Source: UPXZ01 sp047974405 (GTDB lineage Bacteria; Bacteroidota; Bacteroidia; Bacteroidales; Paludibacteraceae). Taken from it: 64,000 bases of DNA. The translations under genes were made by a program, and so were the position numbers. Positions 36,240 through 45,989 of the stretch are shown here, piece after piece; the first letter of the stretch is position 1, and every line of letters starts with the position of its first letter. The notes below the pieces were generated by a model. The model searched no databases. It was given only the letters and a program-made list of their open reading frames with translations, and was not told the origin of the DNA. Location: assembly GCA_047974405.1 (NCBI GenBank), contig JBKECI010000019.1, forward strand, positions 62,001-126,000, written 5' to 3'.

Positions 36240-36728
36240 ATGAAAAAGTATGGAATTATAGCTTTAGCGGCTTTCTTTATGCTGGCTATCAATGTATCGG
36301 CTCAGCAATCTCAAGAGAATAACACCACCAGTCGCCAACAAAAAGGTCAAACAATGAGGTACAAACTTTCGGCACAAGACAGAGCAGACCGAATGGCAAA
36401 GAATCTGGAACTTAATGCCGATGAAACCCAAAAACTGAAAGCGTTATTTGAAAAAGAGGACACTCAACGCGAACAAATGAGGTCGCAACGTAGCGAAGAT
36501 ATGCAGCAAAACCGCGAAGAAGGGCGGAAAAAGATGGAACAGATGCGCGACGAACACAAAGCAAATGTTGAAAAAATTATCGGCAAAGAAAAAGCTGCAA
36601 AGTGGGAAACAATGCAACAAGAGAAAATGGGTAAAAAGAGTGATACCACAAATCGGCAAACCAAAGACAAAGATACTAAACAGAAAAAAAATAAAAAGGT
36701 AAAAAAACAAGCTACAACAAGTAATTGA
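36240..36728 (+). CDS. Spy/CpxP-like or DUF4890-type charged periplasmic protein
   Basis: 162 residues: signal peptide ending NVSAQ, then an almost entirely charged helical region rich in Gln, Glu, Lys and Met (RADRMAKNLELNADETQKL, REQMRSQRSEDMQ). The LxxDExQKLKxLFEKE pattern resembles the LTXXQ/Spy motif region and DUF4890 proteins of Bacteroidota. A periplasmic stress chaperone is possible but not proven. The C-terminus is a run of Lys. Monocistronic. Confidence 0.6.
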   Translation: MKKYGIIALAAFFMLAINVSAQQSQENNTTSRQQKGQTMRYKLSAQDRADRMAKNLELNADETQKLKALFEKEDTQREQMRSQRSEDMQQNREEGRKKMEQMRDEHKANVEKIIGKEKAAKWETMQQEKMGKKSDTTNRQTKDKDTKQKKNKKVKKQATTSN

Positions 36729-36775
36729 TAAGTTTGATAAAAAGAAGTGTTCATTAAGTTTCATTAGAATGTGAA

Positions 36776-36812
36776 GACCAACAATTTTGAAATAAATTGT
36801 TGGTCTTTTTTA
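36776..36812. terminator. Terminator between the Spy-like gene and mutB
   Basis: Perfect 12-bp stem GACCAACAATTT (36776-36787) / AAATTGTTGGTC (36794-36805) with a T-run after it for the plus-strand transcript. Confidence 0.85.
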
Positions 36813-36842
36813 TGTAATAAAATTTGATGAAATTTGGAATAC

Positions 36843-38969
36843 TTATTCTTCCAACAGAATATCCATAATAGTACAAGCTGCCTTTGCAACCGGACTGCCC
36901 GGTCCAAAAATAGCGGCAACTCCCGATTTGTACAGATAATCGTAATCTTGGGCAGGAATTACCCCACCCGCAATGACAATAATGTCTTCTCTACCCAGTT
37001 TTTTCAGCTCGTCAATCACTTGAGGCACCAATGTTTTGTGTCCGGCAGCAAGCGATGATACCCCCAGCACATGAACGTCATTTTCTACTGCTTGCTTGGC
37101 AGCTTCAGCGGGAGTTTGAAACAAAGGTCCCATATCTACGTCGAAACCGCAATCGGCATAGCCGGTAGCAACAACTTTAGCGCCACGGTCGTGCCCATCC
37201 TGTCCCATTTTGGCCACCATAATACGAGGACGGCGTCCCTCCTTTTTTGCAAACTTATCTGTGAGTTCACAAGCGCGTTTGAAATCCGCGTCATTTTTTG
37301 TTCCTTCTGAATACACTCCTGAGATTGTTCTAATAGTTGCTTTATAACGCCCTGCAATTGTTTCGCAGGCATCTGAAATCTCTCCCAATGTTGCTCTTTG
37401 CGTAGCGGCTTCTACCGCCAGTTCGAGCAGATTACCCTTACCGGTTTTAGCACACTCTGTAATAGCATCCAATGCTGCTTTCACAGATTTATTGTCTCTG
37501 CTGGAACGAAGTCGATTTAACCGCTCAATTTGTTGATTGCGTACAGCGGTGTTATCCACTTCCAATATGTCAATGGGGTCTTCCTTTTCGAGGCGGTATT
37601 GATTTACACCAACAATTATTTGCTCGCCACTATCAATACGAGCTTGTGTACGCGCTGCGGCTTCTTCAATACGCATTTTGGGGATACCTGTCTCAATAGC
37701 AGCTGCCATGCCTCCTAGTTTTTCTACCTCCTCTATCAAATTCCAAGCCTTTTCGGCTATCTCTTTTGTCAAACTTTCTACATAATACGAGCCTGCCCAA
37801 GGATCTACTTCACGAGTAATATCAGTCTCTTGTTGGATGTAAATCTGGGTATTGCGGGCAATACGAGCCGAAAAGTCGGTAGGAAGCGCAATAGCCTCGT
37901 CCAGCGCATTGGTGTGGAGTGATTGCGTGTGTCCCAAGGCAGCTCCCATTGCCTCGATGCATGTGCGCCCTACATTGTTAAAAGGGTCTTGCTCTGTAAG
38001 CGACCATCCCGATGTTTGGGAGTGTGTACGCAATGCCAGCGATTTGGGATTTTTCGGATTAAATTGTTTTACTATTTTAGCCCAAAGCATACGGGCGGCA
38101 CGCATCTTTGCTATTTCCATAAAATGATTCATCCCTATTGCCCAAAAAAACGATAAACGGGGAGCAAAGGCGTCGATGTCCATACCAGCGTTTACTCCGG
38201 CACGCAAATACTCCAATCCGTCTGCCAAGGTGTATGCCAGTTCAATATCGGCAGTGGCTCCCGCCTCTTGCATATGGTATCCCGAGATTGAAATGGAATT
38301 GAACTTGGGCATATTTTTGGACGTGTATTCAAAAATATCTGCAATGATTTTCATCGAGAATTTTGGAGGATAAATGTAAGTGTTTCGCACCATAAATTCT
38401 TTTAAAATATCGTTTTGGATTGTTCCTGCCATTTCTTCCAATGACGCTCCCTGTTCCAAGCCTGCAACAATATAGAAAGCGAGTACAGGGAGTACTGCTC
38501 CATTCATAGTCATCGAAACAGACATTTTGTTGAGTGGAATCCCGTCAAAGAGAACTTTCATATCTTCAACAGAGCAAATGGATACTCCTGCTTTTCCCAC
38601 ATCTCCGACAACACGCTCGTGGTCGGCATCGTAGCCTCGGTGTGTGGCAAGGTCAAAGGCAACAGAGAGTCCTTTTTGTCCCGATGCCAAGTTTCGACGG
38701 TAAAAAGCGTTGCTCTCTTCAGCGGTGGAAAATCCAGCATATTGGCGTATGGTCCAAGGTTGCATCACATACATAGTGCTATACGGACCACGTAAAAACG
38801 GTGGTATTCCAGCGGCATAGTTCAAATGCTCCATACCGGTCAAATCTTCTTTGGTGTAGAAAGGTTTTACCGGAATTTGTTCCGGTGTGAGCCACGTACT
38901 GTCGGTAACTGGATTTTTTACTGATGCCGTAAAATTGTTAATGTCGATTTCTTTAAAATTTGGTTTCAT
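36843..38969 (-). CDS. mutB: Methylmalonyl-CoA mutase large (alpha) subunit
   Basis: 708-residue catalytic subunit that interconverts succinyl-CoA and (R)-methylmalonyl-CoA for propionate formation. N-terminal CoA-binding TIM barrel with TMYVMQPWTIRQYAGF and ISGYHMQEAGA; C-terminal cobalamin domain (~575-708) with MGQDGHDRGAKVVATGYAD, i.e. the DxHxxG lower-ligand motif. ATG 38969 is chosen; an in-frame TTG/ATG-type start 12 codons upstream has no homology. Separated from its partner mutA by menA and a CPBP gene. Confidence 0.95.
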   Translation of the reverse strand: MKPNFKEIDINNFTASVKNPVTDSTWLTPEQIPVKPFYTKEDLTGMEHLNYAAGIPPFLRGPYSTMYVMQPWTIRQYAGFSTAEESNAFYRRNLASGQKGLSVAFDLATHRGYDADHERVVGDVGKAGVSICSVEDMKVLFDGIPLNKMSVSMTMNGAVLPVLAFYIVAGLEQGASLEEMAGTIQNDILKEFMVRNTYIYPPKFSMKIIADIFEYTSKNMPKFNSISISGYHMQEAGATADIELAYTLADGLEYLRAGVNAGMDIDAFAPRLSFFWAIGMNHFMEIAKMRAARMLWAKIVKQFNPKNPKSLALRTHSQTSGWSLTEQDPFNNVGRTCIEAMGAALGHTQSLHTNALDEAIALPTDFSARIARNTQIYIQQETDITREVDPWAGSYYVESLTKEIAEKAWNLIEEVEKLGGMAAAIETGIPKMRIEEAAARTQARIDSGEQIIVGVNQYRLEKEDPIDILEVDNTAVRNQQIERLNRLRSSRDNKSVKAALDAITECAKTGKGNLLELAVEAATQRATLGEISDACETIAGRYKATIRTISGVYSEGTKNDADFKRACELTDKFAKKEGRRPRIMVAKMGQDGHDRGAKVVATGYADCGFDVDMGPLFQTPAEAAKQAVENDVHVLGVSSLAAGHKTLVPQVIDELKKLGREDIIVIAGGVIPAQDYDYLYKSGVAAIFGPGSPVAKAACTIMDILLEE

Positions 38970-39050
38970 AACCTGTAGATTTTTCTTTGAACAGCGAACG
39001 AACAATCGTATTTTGCGTTCAATTATTTAATTTTTATTATTTCAATTATT

Positions 39051-39662
39051 TTAGATGGGCAATAATATAAATACTGTTACATCCCATACTGCGTGTGAGA
39101 TTATCAAGGGAACCAAGTTTTTATTGTATCTATACATCAGCCCCCAAAAAATACCGCAAACCAATGCCGCCATCACAAGCATAAAGTTAAAACTCCAGAT
39201 GTGTACTAGCGAATAAATAAGCGTGGTAAATACAAATGCTTTCCACTCTCCATGTTTTTTTATAAAAGAATTTTGTACGTAACCTCTCCAAAAAAATTCT
39301 TCTGCCGGCCCGATGATAAATAATAGTCCAAGTCCGACCCAAAGTTTACTTTGTCCCTCTTTCATAGCATAAATACTATCCACTTGCGAACGTGCAAAGT
39401 TGAATATATGTGAAGACACATAATTTCCCAACAAAAAAACAGCATACAGGATAGCGGCTGCCATCAGCCCCCATCCTACCGATTTCCAATTCCAATCAAA
39501 CTCGTTGAGGATATTTTTCCTCAAAACAACGCTCATCGAGGTTAATATTGTAGCAGACAATGCCATTGCAATCCAAAAGTTGAAATGCACTTTTGTCCAG
39601 GGCGAAAACATTAAGAACCACAAAAATGCCGCTACAAATATGGGAATCGTTAGTCTCTTCAT
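39051..39662 (-). CDS. CPBP family intramembrane metalloprotease
   Basis: 203-residue polytopic membrane protein with the Abi/CAAX protease motifs: EEFFWRGY (Glu-Glu plus Arg), SLVHIWSF with the His, and a final His in ISHAVWDV. Family members are glutamic or metallo-type intramembrane proteases or have lost activity. Here the key residues are present. Inserted between menA and mutB; six nt from menA's stop, thus cotranscribed. Confidence 0.83.
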   Translation of the reverse strand: MKRLTIPIFVAAFLWFLMFSPWTKVHFNFWIAMALSATILTSMSVVLRKNILNEFDWNWKSVGWGLMAAAILYAVFLLGNYVSSHIFNFARSQVDSIYAMKEGQSKLWVGLGLLFIIGPAEEFFWRGYVQNSFIKKHGEWKAFVFTTLIYSLVHIWSFNFMLVMAALVCGIFWGLMYRYNKNLVPLIISHAVWDVTVFILLPI

Positions 39663-39667
39663 TTTTT

Positions 39668-40582
39668 CTACGAAATTAGTCCGGCTATAAAATTGGATAT
39701 AACCAGCACTCCTCCAAAAGCCGTCAAGTGTTGCGCTGTGGCGGCATCCATAGTTTTGATACGTTCCGGTTGTTCTTCCTCTGCCATTCTAATGATTTTG
39801 ATATTTCTCATAAGCATCGGGAATGTAGTAAAAACAGTTAAAGCAATCCAGTGAAGTATCCCCAACACCACACACAGCAGAATGATGGCGTAAGCTCCAT
39901 AGCTCAATATCTCGTATTGTCTGATGGAATTTTTTATCCCCAACTGCATGGCTTGTGTTTTGATATTGGCAATACGATCATGCTTTATATCTCTCATATT
40001 GTTGGCATGAAGAATGTTTACAATTAAAAATCCGGTGGGGGAGGATATCAAAAGTATATTCCAACTCAGCATACCGGTCATTACGAAATAGGTTCCGAGA
40101 GATAATAAGAATCCGTAAATAATTAAGATATTTAAATCTCCCAATGCTCTATATTTCAATAAATAGTAAAAATAGGTACCTAAAATGGCAAGTGTCCCTA
40201 CCCACCATAGGTGTATGGATGGGTATGTTTTTATCAAGAAAAAAAATCCGATAACACTTCCGGCTGCCATTAGCGACATACCCAGTCCGTAGATTTCTTT
40301 TGGAGTAAATTTTTTTTCTACCAGCATTCTGCTTGATCCAAAAGTCTCTTTCCTGTCCACTCCGTTTTTGTAATCGAAATAGTCGCTGAGGACGTTGCCG
40401 GAGGCCTGCCAGACGGCGGCTCCCAACACCGCCAATAATCCGTACCACCAGTTGGGTTGGGTAACTTCGCCCAATCGGTAAAGATAAAACAGGTAAGAAA
40501 CGGCAATAAGCGCCGGTATAATTGACGCCGAATAGCCCCAGGGGCGTGTTGCAAAAAACCACTCTTTTATAGTGTGCTTCAT
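39668..40582 (-). CDS. menA: 1,4-dihydroxy-2-naphthoate polyprenyltransferase
   Basis: UbiA-superfamily prenyltransferase (304 aa, about nine membrane helices) that attaches the isoprenoid chain in menaquinone synthesis. The two Asp-rich motifs are visible: NVLSDYFDYKNGVD and NMRDIKHDR. GSSRMLVE and the length match MenA rather than UbiA. It indicates a menaquinone-based respiratory chain, as in fumarate-reducing Bacteroidales. Confidence 0.9.
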   Translation of the reverse strand: MKHTIKEWFFATRPWGYSASIIPALIAVSYLFYLYRLGEVTQPNWWYGLLAVLGAAVWQASGNVLSDYFDYKNGVDRKETFGSSRMLVEKKFTPKEIYGLGMSLMAAGSVIGFFFLIKTYPSIHLWWVGTLAILGTYFYYLLKYRALGDLNILIIYGFLLSLGTYFVMTGMLSWNILLISSPTGFLIVNILHANNMRDIKHDRIANIKTQAMQLGIKNSIRQYEILSYGAYAIILLCVVLGILHWIALTVFTTFPMLMRNIKIIRMAEEEQPERIKTMDAATAQHLTAFGGVLVISNFIAGLIS

Positions 40583-40662
40583 CTTTTGTTTAGAAAATTA
40601 AGACCCAAAAAAATGGAATGATTTTGATGTTAAGCGGACACATCAAATCTAAAATAGTTGCT

Positions 40663-42552
40663 TTACAGCAATTTTGAGTTAAATTCTTTCAATGTTTCGA
40701 GTACGTTTGATTTTACGCTGATAAAGTATTTGATTCCTTTTACTTTGAGTTGGTCTATAGAAGCAGGTACTCCCGCAACAACCAAAATTGCCTTGTCTCC
40801 CAGCAAATCGTATGCTTGTGGAGCCAATTCGGCATATTCATCATCGCTTGAGCAAAGTACTACCACATCGGCTTGCTTGGCTGTTGCGGTGCTTATGCCT
40901 TCTTCAATGGTTTTAAAACCAAGATTGTCGATGATTTGATAACCGGCGCAGGCAAAAAAGTTGGATGAAAACTGTGCCCGAGCCAAGCGCATTGCCAAAT
41001 TGCCAATGGTAAGCATAAATACTATGGGACGCTTTGAGGCGCTTTCGGTCGCAAATCGCAATTGTTCAAACTCTTCGGAACCTCTTATGCAAGGGAGCGT
41101 TTCCACAGCATTTGCTCCGGAAGTACAACCGCAGGAATTTTCCTGTTTTTGAACTTTTTGCAAAGCGGTTTCGGTAAAGTTGGGAAACTGGTTTGTGCCG
41201 AGCAATATTTCTTTTCTACTTGATACAGCTTTTAACCGGGCGCTAGCGGTTGCTTTGATACTTTGTTGCGCCTCTTCTCTTTTTATTACTTCAAAAAAAC
41301 CGCCTTTGTCTTCTGTTTCAATAAAGAGTTTCCATGCTTGTTCGGCAATCTCTTTGGTTAGAGTTTCGATATAATAAGAGCCTGCTGCAGGGTCTGTAAT
41401 TTTATCAAAATGAGATTCTTCTTTCAGCAATAGTTGTTGGTTGCGGGCAATGCGTTCCGAAAAGTCGTCTGATACTTTGTAAGGGACATCGTAAGGGAGT
41501 ACCGTTAGTGAATCTACTCCGGCAATGGTCGCACTCATAGCTTCGGTCTGCGTGCGGAGCATGTTGACATTAGCGTCAAAAATGGTCATATTGAATTTTG
41601 AGGTCTCGGCATGGATTTTCATTTTTGCGGCACATTTACATATTCCGTTCACGGTATTTTCGCAATCTTCGCGTGGGCATTTGGGCTGATAGGCGTCTAC
41701 TATCAATGCCCAAAGCAGGCGAGCTGCACGAAATTTGGCAATTTCCATAAAATAATTGCTGCCAACTCCAAAGTTGAATTTGATTTTTTTTGCTGCCAAT
41801 GCGGGTGGTACTCCTGCGTCTATCATATCTGAAAGATACTCATTTCCCCAAGCCAAAGCATATCCGAGTTCTTGAGAGCAATGGGCTCCTGCATTGCTGA
41901 GGGTAACGGCGTTGACTCCTACCGCTTTGTACAGGAATAGCGGTGCAAGTGTCAAAGCAGTTGCCTTTATTTTTTCTGTGATTGCCTCTTTCGATAAATT
42001 TTTGCCTTTCAAAAGCATTTTATTTATTGGGTCGCAATTGATGGAGCCTTCGAGTTTGTGGGGATTATATCCCTTGTCGCTAAAATAAGCCGTCAATATA
42101 CTTGCCAATTCGGCTGCTTTACTTATGCAAACAGTAAAATTTAGCTCTACTGCTTCTGCCTGGATATTTTCCAATAGCTGTGCAATGTACGCTGCGCTTA
42201 ATTCTTCCTTTTTCAGGCTGAAACCCAATGATGTTATCCCCTTATTCAAAAGGGATAATGCTTTTTTGTTGGCGGTTGATACATCAATCACATTAATATC
42301 CTGACGAACAGCCCATTTGTTGTTTTCATTGACGCCTCTCACATAGGGGAATGCGGTAGGAGCTACATCCGTGGTATTGAAATTTTCAATGTTTTCGGCT
42401 CTGTAAAAAGGCATTACATTGAATCCTTCATTGGTATGCCAAACCAGTTTTCTGTCAAAATCTGCCCCTTTAAGATCGGTTGTAACTTTTTCCATCCATT
42501 GTGCTGTCGTAATTGGAGGAAATTCTTTTAACAAATTTAATTTTTCTGCCAT
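40663..42552 (-). CDS. mutA: Methylmalonyl-CoA mutase small (beta) subunit
   Basis: 629-residue non-catalytic partner of MutB. It shares the mutase barrel (NYFMEIAKFRAARLLWALI) and the C-terminal fold, but lacks the DxHxxG cobalamin motif (ARAQFSSNFFACAGYQI at this place), as expected for the beta subunit. A Cys-rich linker, NSCGCTSGANA (~475), is noticeable. The operon order is mutA, menA, CPBP, mutB. Confidence 0.93.
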   Translation of the reverse strand: MAEKLNLLKEFPPITTAQWMEKVTTDLKGADFDRKLVWHTNEGFNVMPFYRAENIENFNTTDVAPTAFPYVRGVNENNKWAVRQDINVIDVSTANKKALSLLNKGITSLGFSLKKEELSAAYIAQLLENIQAEAVELNFTVCISKAAELASILTAYFSDKGYNPHKLEGSINCDPINKMLLKGKNLSKEAITEKIKATALTLAPLFLYKAVGVNAVTLSNAGAHCSQELGYALAWGNEYLSDMIDAGVPPALAAKKIKFNFGVGSNYFMEIAKFRAARLLWALIVDAYQPKCPREDCENTVNGICKCAAKMKIHAETSKFNMTIFDANVNMLRTQTEAMSATIAGVDSLTVLPYDVPYKVSDDFSERIARNQQLLLKEESHFDKITDPAAGSYYIETLTKEIAEQAWKLFIETEDKGGFFEVIKREEAQQSIKATASARLKAVSSRKEILLGTNQFPNFTETALQKVQKQENSCGCTSGANAVETLPCIRGSEEFEQLRFATESASKRPIVFMLTIGNLAMRLARAQFSSNFFACAGYQIIDNLGFKTIEEGISTATAKQADVVVLCSSDDEYAELAPQAYDLLGDKAILVVAGVPASIDQLKVKGIKYFISVKSNVLETLKEFNSKLL

Positions 42553-42816
42553 AATATATTTGTTTCAAAAGTTTTATAGGATGCAAATTTACGACATTAA
42601 GTTAAAACTATGATGTTTTTTTTATCAAAAAAGGATATTTTTATTTGAAAAAAGAATAATGTCTGAGTGTGTATAAGAGGATAGGGGGTATTTTTTGTGG
42701 TAATAATGCACGGCGTACCCAGGAAGTAGTTTCGTATGTTTATAGAAATTCTACGTTGATTTTGTCTTGTATTGGAGTAATTTTCAAAAAAAATAGAATA
42801 ATTATTACCCTGATAA

Positions 42817-42847
42817 TTTGTACAATCAATCATATTGGCTAATTTTG
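42817..42847 (+). promoter_or_regulatory. Consensus promoter of the DUF5362-like gene
   Basis: TTTG (42817-42820), exactly 19 nt, TAATTTTG (42840-42847). It is the best match to the Bacteroidota consensus in the window, and puts the start codon at 42866, not at the upstream in-frame ATG 42818. Confidence 0.72.
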
Positions 42848-42865
42848 ACGATAAAAAAAGATATT

Positions 42866-43375
42866 ATGGGAGATGTTTTGAAAATGTCTGACAACGCACC
42901 GCAAGCAAAAGACCATTTTGAGCAAGAATTTGAAGCACTTAAAATTACTGCAAGTATCGAAAAAGATATTTCTGCAGTTTATAAATGGTCTATGTTTATA
43001 GCCACTGTCGGGTTTATTTTTGATACTATTTTGGCAATGATGGGGGTAATGCTGATGTCGTTGAACAGGTTTGCTCCCGAATTTCAGGATTTTCAGTTGT
43101 TGCCGTTGCCAAATTTGATGATTTATGTTGGCACATTGTATCTGCTTGTCGCCGTTTTATATTTTTTCCCGATACTATTTTTGGTTCAATTTTCTTTGAA
43201 GATACGAAATGCCATCAAAAATAAAGCACAACATGAGTTAGACGCGGCATTTAGAAAAATGAAATACATAGCGCTTTTTATTGGTATTGTTACTATTGTG
43301 GGGGTTATTTTGTCTCTATTTTTTTCGGTATTTGTCGGCATATCGGGAGCGGCTAAGTCTATTGTCGGTTTTTGA
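42866..43375 (+). CDS. DUF5362-like four-helix membrane protein
   Basis: 169 residues. Hydrophilic N-terminus, then probable membrane helices at about 47-72, 92-118 (LMIYVGTLYLLVAVLYFFPI), and 140-165 (KYIALFIGIVTIVGVILSLFF). It resembles DUF5362 proteins of Bacteroidota; function unknown. Convergent with lipA, with 18 nt between the stops. Confidence 0.62.
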   Translation: MGDVLKMSDNAPQAKDHFEQEFEALKITASIEKDISAVYKWSMFIATVGFIFDTILAMMGVMLMSLNRFAPEFQDFQLLPLPNLMIYVGTLYLLVAVLYFFPILFLVQFSLKIRNAIKNKAQHELDAAFRKMKYIALFIGIVTIVGVILSLFFSVFVGISGAAKSIVGF

Positions 43376-43393
43376 GGTTTTTGTATTCAGAAA

Positions 43394-44239
43394 TTAGAGC
43401 AGGTGCTTTTCTGCGCAGTACGATGAGCGCACCAAAGGGGCGCTTTCTACAATCCTAAATCCTTTTTCGAGTCCTATTGCTTTGTATTCGGCAAACTTGT
43501 CTGGATGAATGTATTCGACAACCGGAATGTTTTTTCGGGAAGGCTGCATGTATTGTCCGATGGTGATAATGCGGCATCCGACTTTCAGCGTGTCGTCCAT
43601 CAATTGTATCACTTCATTTTCCGTCTCTCCAAGTCCGAGCATTATTCCAGTTTTGGCTGTTGCTCCCGAGTTGGTAATATATTGTAGTACACTCAAACTT
43701 GTGTCGTATTTTGCTTTGGTTCGTATTTGCGGCGTTAGGCGGCGTACTGTTTCCAAATTGTGGGAAATGATATTTGGCTGTTCTGCTATTATTTTGTCTA
43801 TCAGCAATGGCTTGCCGTCAAAGTCGGGTATGAGTACTTCAAGGGTGGTGTTGGGGTTGGTTGCTTTGATAGCTCTGATGGTTTGGCTCCAGTGCGCAGT
43901 TCCTTTGTCGGGGAGGTCGTCTCTATCTACTGAAGTAATCACGGCATGTTTCAACCGCATAACTCGGATTGAATTGGCAACTTTTTGCGGTTCTCTGTTG
44001 TCGGGCGCGAGGGGTCTCCCTGTAATGGTGTTGCAAAACTTGCAAGCGCGCGTGCATATTTCCCCCAAAATCATAAAAGTAGCTGTACCGCGATTCCAGC
44101 ATTCGCTCAAATTGGGGCACCGCCCGCTGGTGCAAATGGTGTGAAGGTTGTTCTCTCTTACGATTTTACTGACTAATGTGAATTTTTCTCCGCTCTGTAT
44201 GTTGGTTTTCAGCCATTCAGGCTTTTTGGCAAATGACAT
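43394..44239 (-). CDS. lipA: Lipoyl synthase
   Basis: LipA (281 aa), radical SAM enzyme that inserts two sulfurs into protein-bound octanoyl groups. Both iron-sulfur sites are visible: the auxiliary cluster motif CTSGRCPNLSECW and the radical SAM motif CTRACKFCNT. The C-terminal RSSY serine ligand is in PLVRSSYCAEKH. Length matches. Downstream of a TetR gene. Confidence 0.96.
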   Translation of the reverse strand: MSFAKKPEWLKTNIQSGEKFTLVSKIVRENNLHTICTSGRCPNLSECWNRGTATFMILGEICTRACKFCNTITGRPLAPDNREPQKVANSIRVMRLKHAVITSVDRDDLPDKGTAHWSQTIRAIKATNPNTTLEVLIPDFDGKPLLIDKIIAEQPNIISHNLETVRRLTPQIRTKAKYDTSLSVLQYITNSGATAKTGIMLGLGETENEVIQLMDDTLKVGCRIITIGQYMQPSRKNIPVVEYIHPDKFAEYKAIGLEKGFRIVESAPLVRSSYCAEKHLL

Positions 44240-44275
44240 TTTTCGAATATGGTGTAAAAATGAGTGGGGGAAATA

Positions 44276-44875
44276 TTACATTTCGTCCAACTCTTTAAGT
44301 TTAATTCCTTTGAAAATAAATTCCAGCACATCATCCATATTATTTTTAAATTCGGTACTGATGTTTTGTTTGATATAAGGAATTTCGAGACCTTTGAGCG
44401 CATAAAGAATGATGATGGATATGATGTCCACGTCCATTTTTCTAAACTCTTCCGACTCAACTCCTTCTTTTAAAATCCCTTTTATCAATTCCAGCTCTTC
44501 TTTGTCTATTTTTTTTCTTGTCCGCTCCACCTCGTATATGTCTTTGAAAAAATCTGCCCGCAAAGTCCCGTTTCGTGTTACCGCTTTTTTCATTGTTTCC
44601 AAATGTACAATGATGTGTTCTTTCAGTTTGTCATACGGGTCTGTCTCTTTTTTAGATACTTGTTTCAGCGAATCGATAATATTTTTCAGTTCGTTTTCAA
44701 TCACAGCTTTGTAAACTTCATCTTTGTTTCTAAAGTAAGTATAGAGCGTACGCCTCCCTTTGTGTGAAGATTCGGCGATATCGTTCATGGTTACCTCCTT
44801 TTTCCCTTTAACGGCAAAAAGTTCTCGGGCTACTTCTATGAGTTTTTTCTTAGTTTTTGAAAAAGTTTCGGACAT
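44276..44875 (-). CDS. TetR/AcrR family transcriptional regulator
   Basis: 199-residue regulator with an N-terminal HTH: KLIEVARELFAVKGKKEVTM, IAESSHKGRRTLYTYFRNKDEVYKAV. The C-terminal ligand domain is all-helical and has no family-specific match that I recognise. It may regulate an efflux or fatty-acid gene; no obvious target is adjacent except lipA, 36 nt downstream. Confidence 0.85.
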   Translation of the reverse strand: MSETFSKTKKKLIEVARELFAVKGKKEVTMNDIAESSHKGRRTLYTYFRNKDEVYKAVIENELKNIIDSLKQVSKKETDPYDKLKEHIIVHLETMKKAVTRNGTLRADFFKDIYEVERTRKKIDKEELELIKGILKEGVESEEFRKMDVDIISIIILYALKGLEIPYIKQNISTEFKNNMDDVLEFIFKGIKLKELDEM

Positions 44876-45399
44876 AAAATCTAAAAAATATTTTTAAATA
44901 AGTTAGTAAAGACAGGGTACATATTAATTTATATCAGGCTATAACGGAGTGTTTGGCTTATTATCAATAACAAAAAACGAACCAAAAAAGTTGAAAGTTT
45001 TATTTGGAGAGACAAAGAGGGGAAAGATAGCATGTTTCATTTTGAAAAAAAGAAAGGTTGTCATCACGACAACCCAATCTTCAATTAACCTTAAATCTAA
45101 TACCATGAAAAACACGTTGCAAAGATATAAACTTTTTCTGCTATAAAGCATATAGTCGTAAATATTTTTCAATATTTAACCTTTGTTTTGTTAATGAGCC
45201 ATTTTCCATACCCGCCATACCTATAGTGTGGAGTTTTGTTAATAAAAAAGAGAGCAGATTATGTGGGTCAGCAACGTGTTTTTCCATTTTATGTTTGCAA
45301 GTATGTATCTCTACGGTCTGATTTATTCAATGTTTCTACCTTATTATCGGGTAATAGTAAAAAGAAAACAGTATTTTTGTAAAAATATTTCCAGAAAAA
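44876..45399. other. Intergenic region with a minus-strand small transcription unit
   Basis: 524 nt without a convincing protein gene. On the minus strand it holds a -7 motif and terminator (listed separately). On the plus strand TATTTTTG at 45372-45379 is the likely -7 element of the LOG gene at 45400. Confidence 0.5.
45043..45127 (-). ncRNA. Candidate small RNA: promoter, ~65 nt, terminator
   Basis: On the minus strand: -7 motif TATCTTTG (45127-45120), then about 40 nt, then a terminator hairpin GGTTGTC/GACAACC (45074-45056, written on minus) with a 3' T-rich tail to about 45043. The predicted RNA is ~65-70 nt, from about 45112 to 45045. A tiny frame starting ATGGTATTAG exists inside but runs through the terminator. 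It could also be an attenuated leader for the TetR gene 170 nt downstream. Confidence 0.45.
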
Positions 45400-45978
45400 A
45401 TGAAGAGAGTTTGCGTTTATTGCGCTTCAAGCAGTAAAATATTGCCAAAATACTTTGAGATAGCCGAAAAACTCGGGAATGCCTTTGTCAAAAATGAGAT
45501 AGAGTTGATTTACGGCGGTGGTTCGGTAGGGCTGATGGGAAAATTGGCAGACACCGTCATGGCAGGCGGGGGTAAAGTTACCGGAATCATTCCCCGTTTT
45601 ATGTGCGAGGTCGAATGGCAACATAATGCCATAAGCGAACTTATATTGACAGAGACTATGCACGAGCGTAAAGAGAAAATGACAAGCTTAGCAGATGCGA
45701 TTGTGGCTATGCCCGGCGGTTGTGGTACTATGGAAGAGTTGATGGAAGTTATTACCTGGAAACAATTGGGGATATTTAATAAACCGATTGTAATATTAAA
45801 TGCCAACGGGTATTACAACCCTTTGATAGCTCAACTTGAAAAGTCTGTGGATGAACACTTTATGATAGAAAAACACAAAGAGATGTGGAGTGTAGTAAAT
45901 GAGGCAGATGAAGTACTGAGAGCCATAGAGTATGCCAAATCGTGGGACGAGACGGCTCGTAATTTTGCTAAAATCTGA
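45400..45978 (+). CDS. LOG family protein (nucleotide 5'-monophosphate phosphoribohydrolase)
   Basis: 192-residue LOG/YvdD-type Rossmann protein. Signature PGGCGTMEELMEVITWKQLG and GGGSVGLMGKLADTVMAGGG are intact. Family members hydrolyse the ribose-phosphate from cytokinin or purine/pyrimidine nucleotides (LOG, PpnN-like). Often labelled lysine decarboxylase in error. A -7 motif TATTTTTG lies 21 nt before the ATG. Confidence 0.9.
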   Translation: MKRVCVYCASSSKILPKYFEIAEKLGNAFVKNEIELIYGGGSVGLMGKLADTVMAGGGKVTGIIPRFMCEVEWQHNAISELILTETMHERKEKMTSLADAIVAMPGGCGTMEELMEVITWKQLGIFNKPIVILNANGYYNPLIAQLEKSVDEHFMIEKHKEMWSVVNEADEVLRAIEYAKSWDETARNFAKI

Positions 45979-45989
45979 AAAGAAAAAAA

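Noticed and set aside
42818..42866. Longer start of the DUF5362-like gene
   Set aside because: The consensus promoter lies at 42817-42847, so transcription begins after this ATG.
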